A stretch of 22,775 bases of DNA. It comes from Welwitschia mirabilis (taxonomy: Eukaryota; Gnetophyta; Gnetopsida; Welwitschiales). This document shows, in pieces, positions 9,364-18,650 of this stretch. The notes beneath the pieces are model-generated. The model saw only the letters and a program-made list of their open reading frames with translations. It did no database searches and was not told where the DNA came from. A program made the position numbers and the translations under genes. Within the stretch, counting starts at the first letter, position 1, and each line of letters starts with the position of its first letter. Location of the stretch: contig JBOZIK010000001.1 of the NCBI GenBank assembly GCA_051453625.1, positions 273,497,402 through 273,520,176 of the forward strand. Reading direction: 5' to 3'.

Positions 9364-10630
9364 GTTTTTAATTCTTAATAATTTGTAACTATGTTATATA
9401 AATCTATAAATGGGCCTAAATAAATTGTGAGATCCAAGGTGTTTAATTTAATGATTATCAAGAATTTATCCTTTGTAATTATTTTGATAGATCTCATCTC
9501 TGTCCAAAATGTATAAATTTTTATATTTATTATTTACATATTTATCTTTATTATAATTGTATAATTCATAGTATGTCTCTTATTTAAATAATATTTGTGG
9601 ATTAGTGCCTTAACATGAAATTGAATCTGCAACCTCTTTATGGGTATTCATACCATAACAAATTATGCTAGTTGATTGAAAAAGATACATAACATTCAAA
9701 TAATAAGCATATGATAATTTATAAAGAAAAACAAGGAAGGCTCTACAAAAATGCTTTTGGAGATTTGATCTCAAGACCTCCTAACTAGTGTTTTATATCA
9801 TTCAAGCTAATCACTCCAGTCCATGCTCTACTTTGGACAAAAAACTATGTAAAACATTCACAAGGATTATTCTACTTCCTTGTCTTAGCCTTACCATATT
9901 TACCACTTACTTGTTTGGATGATTGCACATCATGATGTAGTAGAACCTAGGCCCTTGAAGGCCTTTAGACTTGGATTACAACTTAGTGTAACCTTTGCCA
10001 TGTTGTCTCATATAAGAAAATGTGTAAATCTTGCTCCATTGTAGTTTCCCTTTTCGATTTCTTATCCTTGCGTTCACCATTTTTGTGACTAAAAGATCTT
10101 AACACTCAATTTCAAACTCTAAACATCAAATCTAAACCTAAATAATGAATGTTGCATACTTGGCTTCAAAACTTGAGTTGCAACTTTGATTTTCTTGAAA
10201 TAAAATAGAATTGCAAGCCAAATGTAATGAATGACGCAATGCTAAGAGTGAAGCTGACCTTATTTACAACTGTAGGTATATTTTTTTTGCAAATGAAAAA
10301 CTAATGCAAAAGCATATTCCACATCAAAAGAGTCCTTTCATGATGATTGCTATTTCATGTAATAAATGTGATAATAGAGAGATGGAATGCTAGTATACAT
10401 ATCATTTTCTGTGCATGAAGGAGATTTAAATTCATAAATTCAGAATTTCAGAAGAAGATAGGGAAATGGAAGAAAAGTATGCTACAAAGAGAAGTGACAT
10501 AAGAATACTCAATGGTGATCAACATGATCCTTTCTTGATACAGAGCTCAATCCTCCCACTGTTTTACTAACATTATTCATAAGTCTTAATGTTTTAAGAA
10601 TCATGATTTGTTATTATCTTTTTAAAGGCA
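9364..10630. other. AT-rich interior of the nested insertion, no gene recognised
   Basis: Contains a third tgtgagatcc at 9426-9435. There is also a segment around 9757-9835 (gatttgatctcaagacctcc, later catgctcta) resembling phrases common near LTR or primer-site junctions of plant retroelements. Neither is enough to name a family. Stops occur throughout all frames. Confidence 0.5.
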
Positions 10631-10651
10631 TGTAATGTTGTAACAACAACG

Positions 10652-10870
10652 GTGATTGATGATAAAGAAATGGTTTCTCATGACTTTATAATAGCATCAC
10701 AATTCATACTAGCATCTACGATGTTACCTGCAAGATTCAAGAAGTGGCCCATAAGATGTGTTATTAGATGGATAGACAATGATGTTGGCAAAGAAAGGAG
10801 TAGTAATTTGATGATATGCACCCACTCTCTAATGAATAATCAATTCATAGCACCTTATCTTAATGCATGA
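10652..10870 (+). CDS. Short unidentified ORF in the nested insertion
   Basis: A 72-codon frame from an ATG at 10652 to a TGA at 10868. The frame is also open upstream of that ATG to about 10632. The peptide is of normal amino-acid composition, unlike most of the window, with a WPIRCVIRWIDND segment, but I do not recognise a family. The minus strand over the same bases is also partly open and reads LLLLSLPTSLSIHL and LMGHFLNLAG, equally plausible as protein. It could be a fragment of a captured host exon or of the element's own gene, in either orientation, or chance. Coding status is doubtful. Confidence 0.2.
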   Translation: MIDDKEMVSHDFIIASQFILASTMLPARFKKWPIRCVIRWIDNDVGKERSSNLMICTHSLMNNQFIAPYLNA

Positions 10871-12030
10871 GCTTACAGAAGGGAATTAATGTAACATGCT
10901 ACTTACTGTACAAGGCCCTTAATATATGTCTCTAACAATAGCATTTTATTCCATAATTTCCTTTCATTAATATCTCCTATCATTAGTGTTTCATTGTTGA
11001 TGTAGTAGTGAGAGAGGAGAAAAGGCTAGATAAGGGGATCCGATTTCTAGCTGTTTCATTTCTTCAATAAATATAAACTACAACTATAGCTTACATTCTT
11101 TCAAAATACCTTTTATTTCAACACTCATTTCTAGGTATAACGGTCATTTGGCAACGGTTCAAATCATAGGGTATTTACTAGACTACTTTAATATTTATTA
11201 AATATGAATGGACCGTTAAGTTTTAATGCCCTTTAACCATTTATTTATGATAATATTTAAATATTATTAATGCTCTTTGACATCTTTATTTAAGTTAGTA
11301 TTTAAATAATTACTAACACTCTTCAACATATCTATTTAAGATAAAATTAAAATAATCATAAGAGGGGAAGGGATTACACTCTTACTAGTTAATCAAATGA
11401 TAATAAATGAATATTAACACTATGTTTAAGAAATAATACCAATAATTAATACTCATAATTAGACTATAAATCTTTAAGAAAATTTTGCAACTGATGCATA
11501 AAAATAAATTGCCCAACTTCATAGTTTATTAGACAATAACTCAAAAAAGTAACATTAAATATAATTTTGAGGTAATTACATAATTAAAGATTTTAAGCTT
11601 CTCAAAAAAATTCATCTAGAAAAATCATAAAGAATATATGATCAAATCTTCATATTTCATTACAATAGTATATTCCAAGGAAGATATTCACTACACAATG
11701 CTCAATGTATCAAAACTGAGATATTTCATAAAGCTATAAGGGTTACACATAATAATAATAAAGTGTAACTATTAAAGCACATCCAATAAAACATTATTCA
11801 AGAAGGGTAAATCATGTCCTTAAATCATAGTGATATAATCTCTAAAAATTTCAGGATTAATGAAGGAATACAAGTTCATTCTATATAATTTTTTTCAATA
11901 GGACTGGAATAATAATCCTTCATATCTTTATTACCACTTTAATATTCATACTCTAGATTTTTCACTTGTCATATAAGAAATATGGGATAAGAACTATAAA
12001 AATTTCATGGCTCTTAGTATGGTCTAGGGA
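10871..12030. other. AT-rich interior of the nested insertion, no gene recognised
   Basis: No coding domain on either strand. The minus-strand pattern (TATA-like site further right, long AT-rich leader here) would suit the inner half of a long LTR, but no partner copy is visible. Confidence 0.45.
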
Positions 12031-12063
12031 AGGCAAGGCAAGACAAGACAAGACAAGATAAAG
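12031..12063. repeat. Pentanucleotide microsatellite (aaggc/aagac)
   Basis: Two aaggc units followed by about four aagac units and a decaying end. Short and imperfect. Confidence 0.85.
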
Positions 12064-12194
12064 ATTTTTCAATTGTTAAGATAGGAAGAACAAAAGTAAG
12101 AACTTCAAGAAACAAGTTATTTCACAAAAACAATGATCTTATGTTTATGAAATGAAAATAATAAAATATAAACTTTTTCATATTTTAATTACTT

Positions 12195-12465
12195 TACTTC
12201 CTCATTTGACTATCTGTAAAGCCCACTGCCTAACTTGATGATTTATGGTTCTTATATAATATTTTCATATTTTACTCACTTCACTTCCTTATTCGGTGTA
12301 TATATGTTTCACATTTCATGCACTTCAGTGCCTCATTTGGCAATCTGTGAAGCCCACTACTCATTTTGCAATTTGTGATTAATCTATCATTTTCCTTGTC
12401 TCATTCGGTGATATGTAGAATTCTCACCTTCTACTACCTCATTTGGATATTTGTGAAATACTCAT
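12195..12465. repeat. Degenerate minisatellite with cctcatttggcaatctgtgaa units
   Basis: Variants of cctcattYgg-n-atctgtgaagccca recur at about 12201, 12286, 12332, 12360, 12399 and 12437, with a weaker copy near 12230, spacing roughly 28-55 bp. Some copies carry the gaagcccac tail. It lies inside the nested insertion in the part proposed to be a long LTR. Tandem units of this kind downstream of a TATA site are common in plant LTRs, but I cannot name the family. Confidence 0.65.
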
Positions 12466-13358
12466 AACTATAAGTTCATAAAAAATTACAACCCTAAGAG
12501 AAGTATGATAAAGGTATAACCACAAAGTATCAACTCACAACAAGAACAACTTGTATTTAGATTATCAAAGACATCGAGTACAAAAAATAATAGGAGTCAA
12601 GACTTAGATAAAGGATTGATTCTACTTTTATTAAGCATCACATATGTTTAAATTCAATTCACAAGAAAATAGAAACAAAAAATACTATAATGGAATGCAT
12701 ACAAAAATGCACCAATAAGGAAGTAAGAAGGAATAAAATCATACTCATATCAGGTCATGGTATTCAAGGACTTTGAATATCTTTCAATTTTCAAAAGCTC
12801 CTAGACTTCCCAAGCTTTAAGATTCAAAATCAAAGTCTTTTCAGAAAGATCAACCTAACTTGAGGGAAGGAGAACCTTACTTATAAATAGAAAACATGGG
12901 TAAAGTAAAAAGACTTAGGAATAAGAAAGAACACATCATAAAACAATGATAATAATAAGGGTTTCATAACATCTCATAAAGACTTGCTTAACCACTGGGT
13001 GCTTTAGTAATATAAAACAAATTCTTTCCATTCCATTACATTTAATCATAATAATGAGGAAAATAAATAATAAGCCTCATAATTAACATTTAATTACTCA
13101 TAAATTCTAGGAAGCTGTAACAATAATAATAAGTAAATGATATCATCACTACTACAAGAACATTCTTAAAGATTATATAATAATACTTTAGTCTTTATAA
13201 GACAAAAAGAACTCAAATCACAATGTAGCATAATAACACCTTAAAAACATAATATCTATATCAATCAAAGATTTTAAAATAATTAAATCTTTTTAAATAT
13301 TTCATTAAACTTTAATATTTTCACCTCTTTAAAAAGTAACAAAAATATGGACATGACA
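12466..13358. other. Right end of the nested insertion, no gene recognised
   Basis: AT-rich. Read on the minus strand it starts tgtcatgtcc at the boundary and carries a TATA-like ctatttataag about 470 bases in, as an LTR U3/R junction would. No protein domain is visible. A cactactaca decamer occurs at 13147. Confidence 0.5.
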
Positions 13359-13363
13359 AAGAT
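13359..13363. repeat. Right target-site duplication (aagat) of the nested insertion
   Basis: Exact copy of 8471-8475, adjoining the terminal CA of the insertion and continuing in the gag reading frame. Confidence 0.8.
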
Positions 13364-13800
13364 ACTTGTCAAGAACTCTATTTAGAATATGAAAAACTAG
13401 TAAAATAAAATAATGAATTAAATAATATAGTAAAGGATCTAAATAAGGTAAAGGAAGAGTTAGAGATAAAGTATAGGATGGTTGAAATAAAAAACTCTAA
13501 ACTGACTCAACAGGTAAAAAGCTTATCTCACTTTGTAAATAAATTTTCAAATAGTTTATGTAAATTGGAATAGATGGTTGGGATATAAAGACCAGTTTAT
13601 TATAAGAAAGATATTGCATTTATCTCTCAAAAATCATAAAATCAGTTGAATCAGGTAATATGGCAAAATAATTATGTGTCAAAAATTACATGTGATTTTT
13701 GTGGAAAGAAAGATCATTCAAAATTATTTTACAATGCTAGAAAGTTAATGCTCTTTTCAAATTCTATTATTAGTTTTCCATTTAAATTTTTCCCAAGGTG
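13359..13800 (+). pseudogene. gag: Sirevirus-like gag, C-terminal part with second zinc knuckle
   Basis: Continuation of the gag interrupted at 8475. The frame opens with a Lys/Glu/Leu-rich, coiled-coil-like stretch (about 13373-13535: LYLEYEKL, NELNNIVKDLNKVKEELE, KLTQQVKSL), as in the C-terminal half of Sirevirus Gag. An RPVYYKKDIAF segment follows (family: RPVFDKxGLGF). The second zinc knuckle lies at 13691-13732 and reads CDFCGKKDHSKLFY, CX2CX4HX4 with the last Cys changed to Tyr. Stops occur where Gln or Trp is expected. The stretch from 13733 to about 13880 is the decayed spacer before protease. Confidence 0.85.
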
Positions 13801-13889
13801 ATGTATACCACAATAGTTCAAATGAACTAAGTGGATGAGGGCTAATAATTTGAAAATTTTGTTAATGCAAATAGCTTTTAAAGTATCAA

Positions 13890-14262
13890 ATGGAACTTTC
13901 TGATACTTGGATAGTAGTTTCTCTCAATACATGATAGGTGATAAATCAAGATTCCAACATTTAGATGAATTTGATCAAGAAGAAGTAACATTTGATGACA
14001 ATGGAAAAAGCAAGATTGAAGGAATGAGAAGCATTGGTAGAAGTAACATGTCTAAAATTAATGAAGTTCTATATGTGAATGATCTTAAATATAATTTGCT
14101 GAGTATTACTAAAATATATGATAAAGGCCATAAAGTTATTTTTGATAGTCAAAAGTGTGAAGTTAGACAGGACAAAACAAATGATGTTCTTTTTAAAGAA
14201 AATAGAATAAATAATATTTACAGCATTGATGAGTATTTATCTGCTTATTATTTTTGTTATAA
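13890..14262 (+). pseudogene. Copia protease and pre-integrase region
   Basis: The segment TGA-YLDSSFSQYMIGDKSRF (from 13901) corresponds to the WYLDSGCSRHMTGD motif of plant copia protease. The catalytic Asp (13910-13912) remains, but the following Ser-Gly is Ser-Ser and the preceding Trp is a TGA stop. Downstream VTFDDNGKSKIEGMRSIG and VLYVNDLKYNLLSITKI are the expected continuation (family: VLLVDGLKHNLLSISQL). The open frame from 13907 to 14290 is the longest intact piece of pol in this element. Confidence 0.9.
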
Positions 14263-15135
14263 AAATCAAGAAGAATTATGGCACCAATGATTAGGACATG
14301 TAAACTATGATCATTTCAAAACCATTATAAAAAAGGAGGTTATGAAAAAAATCCTCAAGATTAACATTAATAAATATAGACTTTGTAATGCTTATCAAAA
14401 AGGAAAACAAGTCAGGACTTCTCATGAAAGTAAGAACCTAGTCTCATCAATAATGCCACTTGAATTCATACACAGAGACTTGGTGGATCCTGCCAGACTA
14501 AAAGTCTAAGAGAAAAATGATATTTTTTTTTTACTATGATTGATGACTACTATAAATTTACTTGGATTGCATTTTTAGGAAATAAAGCTAAAACTTTTAA
14601 ATGTTGTGTTGAAATTTGTAATAAAATCCAAAATAAGAAAGGATACACTATTAAAAAAATTAAAAGTGATCATGAAGGAGAATTCGAAAACCATCTTTTT
14701 GAGATGTATTGTATAGTTAATGGTATAGAACATTAATTCTTAGTCCTAAATACTCCTTAAGAAAATAGAATTTCATAGAGGAAAAACTAAGTCCTTTAAG
14801 AAATGATAAGAATAATGCTAAATGATAAGAAAATTCTCAAAATGTTTTGGGATGAATAAATAAGCACTACTTGCTACATTATCAACAGAGTCTATCTAAG
14901 ACCAAGCATGGATAAAATCCCCTATGAGCTTTAGAAAGGAAAAAAACCAAATGTTTTTTATTTTAAAGTCTTTGGAAGTAAATAATCTGTCTTAAAAGAT
15001 AGAGAATATTTGAGAAAGTTTAATTCCAAAGCTGATAAATCAATGGTTTTAGGACACTTAACTAAAAGTAGAGCCTTTTTGGTTTTCAACAATTGAATTC
15101 TAATAGTAGAAGAATCTATAAGCATTCAAATAGAT
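14263..15135 (+). pseudogene. Copia integrase remnant
   Basis: DDE integrase that would insert the cDNA into host DNA. The GAG-pre-integrase motif is LWHQ-stop-LGH (TGA at 14288-14290 where Arg is expected). The core follows: HRDLVDP with catalytic Asp at 14477-14479; MIDDYYKFTWIAFL (VDDYSRYTWVxFL); and KSDHEGEFEN with the second Asp at 14668-14670. The third region, normally TPQQNGVVERKN, has stops, and the catalytic Glu is TAG at 14776-14778. Later landmarks include INRVYLRPSMDKIPYEL, FKVFGSK and the SKADKSMVLGH segment. A frameshift occurs in the T-run near 14521-14533. Dead. Confidence 0.92.
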
Positions 15136-15640
15136 GACTTTAGTATAAAACTTCTTCCTTAAAATGGTGAAGAAAATCAAACTTCAAACACCTCCATAAT
15201 AAAAGAAGTAACAACAAAAAGGGAGGAAGAGCTAGCTTAAGAGATTACTTTCAAAAAGTTCAAAGAGATAAAAGATCACCCATTAGAGTCCATCATTGGA
15301 TACAGAAGCTCAAAATTTTGAACAAAAGACTCTCTTAACAATTGTTGTTCTCACGTTTATTATGTCTCTCAAGTTGAACCCAAAAGGTTTGACGAGTCAA
15401 AATCTTTTGAAGAATAAATGATGGCTATGCAAGATGAACTTTAATAATTCAAAAGAAATGATGTTTGAAAACCTTTAAAAAGACCAAAAGACTAAAATGT
15501 AATTAGTACAAAATAGATATTTAAGAATAAATATGATAAACAAAATAATATAATTAAGAACAAGGCATGATTAGTGGCCCAAGAATAGAACCAAATTGAA
15601 GGAGTAGATGTCAGAGATAAATTTTCTCTAGTGGCTAGAC
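15136..15640 (+). pseudogene. Copia integrase-RT linker and start of RT
   Basis: Variable linker with acidic segments, then HPLESIIGYRSSKF (family: H-P-x-x-x-I-I-G) near 15280 and EPKRFDES near 15376 (family: EPKxxxEA). The KNKA-stop-LVAQE-stop-NQIEGVDVRDKFSLVARL segment around 15556-15640 corresponds to KxRLVAxGYxQxEGIDFxExFxPVARL. Two stops replace an Arg and an aromatic position. Confidence 0.85.
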
Positions 15641-16345
15641 TAGATAGTAATAGAATGTTTCGATTATATGCAGCCTTTAAGAACATTAAAGTCTTTGAGA
15701 TGGATGTGAAAAGTGCCTTTCTAAATGGAACTCTTAATGAAGAAGTTTATGTGAAACAATCTCAAGGTTTCATAGATCTACACAGATAAAACCATTTTTA
15801 TAAACTTAAAAAGGTTTTGTATGATTTAAAATAAGCTCTAAGGGCTCAGTATGAAAAACTAGTTACATTTCTTAATGAAAATGGTTATACTCATGGAGTT
15901 ATGGACAAAACTTTATTTGTCAAATATCTTAAGAAGGATGTTATTATCATTTAAATCTATGTAGATGACATAATTTTTGGAGCCTCAAATGAAGTTCTCT
16001 CAAAATAATTCACTAGCATTATGATAATACATTTTAACATGGGTATGCTTAGTAAAGTTTGCATGTTTTCTGGTCTTAAAATCAAACAAGTAAAACATGA
16101 AGATTTTATATGTCAACCTAAATACTCAAGAGACTTGATCAAATGATTTAGACTAGAAAATGCAAAATTAACTAACACAACTATGTCAAAATTATGTAAG
16201 GTTAGTCTTAATGAACATGAAAAATCTATGGTCCAAAAACTTTATAGAAGCATGATAGAAAGTCTATTGTAGTTAACTACTAGTAGACTTAATATAAGGT
16301 TTAGTGTTATCATTTGTACTAGTTATCAGACTTAACCAAAGGAAT
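15641..16345 (+). pseudogene. Copia reverse transcriptase remnant
   Basis: RT that would copy element RNA to DNA. Visible in order: LYAAFKNIKVFEMDVKSAFLNGTLNEEVYVKQSQGF, with the first catalytic Asp at 15703-15705; KLKKVLYDLK-stop-A (family: LKKALYGLKQAPRAW); and the intact catalytic box YVDD at 15958-15969 within IYVDDIIFGAS. FNMGMLSKVCMFSGLKIKQ follows (family: FEMSMMGELxFFLGLQIKQ), then YSRDLIK and LYRSMIESLL-stop-LTTSRLNI (family: YRSMIGSLLYLTASRPDI). Catalytic residues survive but stops at Gln, Trp, Arg and Tyr positions prevent expression. Confidence 0.93.
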
Positions 16346-16614
16346 CACACCTTCAAGCTATTAAACAGATCATAAAATATATAAGAACACATAGGTGACT
16401 ATGGATTATGATGTCCTATAAAAAATTCCTTTGAACTCATAGGCTTTAATGATGCAGACTGGGCTAGTTATAAAGATGATAAAAAAGCACGAGTGGAAAA
16501 TGCTTTCTTTTAGGACTATGCTTGGTAGGATGGTTAAGTAAGAAGCAAAACTCGATATCCCTTTTCATAGTAGAAGTAGAATATATAGTAGTAAAGAGTT
16601 GTTATACCCCATGT
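16346..16614 (+). pseudogene. Copia RNase H remnant
   Basis: RNase H that would degrade template RNA. AIKQIIKYIRTH leads in. FNDADWASYKDD (from about 16446, family: FSDADWAGCxxDRKSTSG) carries the first acidic residues. A one-base slip in the A-run at 16480-16485 moves the continuation, STSGKCFLLGLCLVGWLSKKQNSISL, to another frame, and it ends with VEVEYIVVKSC (family: AEAEYVAAxSC). This is the normal C-terminus of copia Pol. Confidence 0.92.
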
Positions 16615-17107
16615 TCTTTGGAAACCTAAACTAGTTAGTATTTTCATAAAATCCCTAAACTTTGACAACTTTCTGAGACTTCATCGTAAACTAAGGGTTG
16701 TCTCTCTATCCTCTGACTGAAGGCAGGACAGTCTACTAGAGCTTGAATTTGGTTGACTAGATCTAGAGAAAACGTCAATTAACCACATTTTCATCTAGTT
16801 ACTTGTTTTTTTATAGATTGACCTAAATCTAGTTAAGTTGATTGGATTGGAGTCCTAGTTAATCAGACCTGCAAAATTTTTATGACCTAAGTCTCATTGG
16901 GTCAACTAGATTAAAATTTAATCAACTGGACCTATAGGATTATAGAGCAGGAGATAGACAGTAGAATTGATTTTTTTCTTAAATCCCTCTTGATCATCCC
17001 TATTTATAAAATCTTGTGGAGCCATAAACTTCTTCATTTACACTTGTTTACTTGTCTCTTATATCTAGCTATCTCTCTTTAGTTATTTTGTCTCTAAGAA
17101 GTACCAC
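16615..17107. repeat. Spacer after pol with LTR-like tcaactaga motifs
   Basis: No protein domain. Motifs of the LTR type recur: ggttgactagat at 16751, gttgattgga at 16837, gtcaactagatt at 16901 and atcaactgga at 16921. The same motif family makes up the tandem repeat in the LTRs, so this may be a degraded LTR-derived duplication or a shared regulatory repeat. Confidence 0.5.
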
Positions 17108-18172
17108 ATGCTTTCAAATGGTAGAGGGTCCCTTAAGAAGATCTTGTTAAAAGGAGCTAGCTAGCAAAGATCTAAGTATTTTTACTCTAGAATGTCATAT
17201 GAGGCTTTAGATAGGTTCTTAAAGAAGTTTGAAAAAAAGTCTATCTGCTAAGAAGGGTCTATTGCTTTTGGAAAACTTAGGGAGCTAAGGGATGAGGTAA
17301 GGTTATTGAATGAACTTAATCTATCTTATTTTTATGATATTTCTAGGTTAGCCTATCCTTTCCTTACTCATATGTTTTATTGCAATTCTTCTTTTAATGC
17401 TAATTCCTCCATCCTTACAACTCTTATTTTGGGGAGAAGGATTAGAGTTACTATAGATCTCATAACCTTCCTTATAAATCTCTTTAAAGGAGATTATGAG
17501 GAGTTTTAGCCCTTGCCTGATACCATAGAGGATAAGATAGAGGTCACTAAGGAACTATGTGGTAAGCTCATTTAGTGGAAAACCATCTTTTCCACCTCCT
17601 ACCTTATCCCAAAGTATTATTTTCTTCATTTGAGTTTTACATACGATTCCTTACCTCTTATGGGTCATCGTGATGAGACCTCCAACTATAGGACTTACTT
17701 ATTGTATTTGGTAGGAATTGTATTTGGTAAGAACTAGTCATTCTATTAATGCTCTTATTATTATTCTTAAAAATATGGTCTCTCAATTAAAGTATTATAA
17801 AACTAGGGCTCTTTATTAGTCTATTTTGATATCAAATATCTATTATTATTTTAGAGTCTAGCTACATCCAAACTAGAAAATTTAACTCCCATGTCTTCCA
17901 TTAAACGTGTAACATTATCTAGCATGCATATTTTCTCTAGATTGAATAATTCTTTCAAGTCTTCTTTTCTAAAGTATATCTCTCTTAAAGATACTATTTT
18001 ATACTTAAAGAGGTTGGATTCCCATACTTGGCACATAAAATAAGCTCTCATTATAGCAAGATACAAGGTTATTGATACTTCTAAGGAAGGCCATAGCTCT
18101 CCTCAAAAGGCAGTCAAAGAAGACCCAAATTCTAAAGAAGAATTTGATAAGGAAGAAGAAACGAAAGAATGA
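17108..18172 (+). pseudogene. Extra ORF between pol and 3' LTR (envelope-like position), decayed
   Basis: From the ATG at 17108 a frame with a few stops (17162, 17249, 17507) continues past the open piece at 17306-17509. The core reads LLNELNLSYFYDISRLAYPFLTHMFYCN, then LILGRRIRVTIDLITFLINL. This resembles the putative plant transposon protein domain often found beside plant retroelements, where a YP-x-LV-x-x-FY-x-N motif is followed by V-x-G-x-x-I and L-x-x-I-x-x-IL. Later pieces read KTIFSTSYLIPKYYFLHLSF and, from about 17910, SMHIFSRLNNSFKSSFLKYISL, ending in an acidic tail (SKEEFDKEEETKE) at 18172. In Sireviruses this place holds the envelope-like ORF; whether this is that ORF or a captured gene cannot be told from motifs. 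No clear transmembrane segment is seen. Confidence 0.6.
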
Positions 18173-18240
18173 AATTGATTTTTTATTATCTATATTATTT
18201 TCCAGCTATTCCTATTATTTTTCTTTTTCTCTCCTTTGTC

Positions 18241-18264
18241 GTTGATGTCAAAAGGGGGAGAAAT
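18241..18264 (+). other. Upstream polypurine motif
   Basis: gttgatgtcaaaagggggag followed by aaat. It duplicates the motif that abuts the 3' LTR (atcaatgtcaaatggggag at 18630-18648). Duplicated polypurine tracts are a known Sirevirus feature. Confidence 0.7.
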
Positions 18265-18629
18265 AGTAGTAGTTGTATTATTAGTTATTATTAGTAGTTC
18301 TTAGTAGTACTTGTCAGTTCTCCTCAGTTGTAATTACTCTTTTATGAGTATCTTTCTATTGTAATAGTTAAAATTAATTAATAAAAATTCATTTGGTATC
18401 AAGTTCTCTTACCTATTAGTGTATACTACATTTCCCATGAACTATGCTTTTATTATATTATGTGTTTTATGAACTATACTTTCAATTTATTTATATATAT
18501 GGCTCTTTTTAGAAAACCATTATGAATTCTTAATTTGAGTAAACATGTTCAATAATCTTTCATAAATCTAATGGACATTTTCTAAGGGGAAGTTTTTCAA
18601 TTAATATTTTCAACTAAGTATAGTTTATC
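18265..18629. other. Non-coding spacer between polypurine motifs
   Basis: AT-rich, starting with agtagt/ttagta repeats (18267-18310). No coding or structural feature beyond that. It is the normal untranslated stretch before a Sirevirus 3' LTR. Confidence 0.6.
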
Positions 18630-18638
18630 ATCAATGTC

Positions 18639-18650
18639 AAATGGGGAGAT
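18639..18650 (+). other. Polypurine tract at the 3' LTR
   Basis: aaatggggagat directly precedes the LTR start at 18651. It would prime plus-strand DNA synthesis, and it fixes the 3' LTR boundary independently of the alignment. Confidence 0.85.

Larger units (their letters stand above)
8476..13358. mobile_element. 4.9-kb nested insertion in Sirevirus gag, probably an LTR retroelement
   Basis: The insertion begins tgtaagatcc and ends atgaca, so it has the TG...CA ends of LTR retrotransposons, and it sits between perfect aagat repeats. Removing it with one repeat copy leaves the gag frame open across the join, which is strong support for the boundaries. The interior gives no recognisable gag or pol, but 786 bases are N. 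tgtRagatcc occurs three times near the left end (8476, 8535, 9426), and an iMet-type primer-site complement stands at 8520-8534, pointing to a minus-strand LTR element. Near the right end the minus strand has a TATA-like ctatttataag at about 12882-12892. It may be a large non-autonomous or internally deleted element, or a composite of several insertions. Confidence 0.7.

Noticed and set aside
8574-9371. 265-codon open frame
   Set aside because: It consists of assembly N and has no sequence content.
10999-13156. tgtagtagtg at 10999-11008 and cactactaca at 13147-13156 as ends of a CACTA element
   Set aside because: They point outward from the interval (end first, start second). Similarity stops after ten bases, and neither has subterminal repeats.
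15492-15686. Minus-strand open frame of 64 codons
   Set aside because: It lies opposite the start of copia RT, which is clearly coded on +.
17851-18066. Minus-strand open frame of 71 codons
   Set aside because: It overlaps the + strand ORF after pol, whose frame gives the more coherent protein (YISLKD, LDSHTW segments). It is treated as an antisense shadow.
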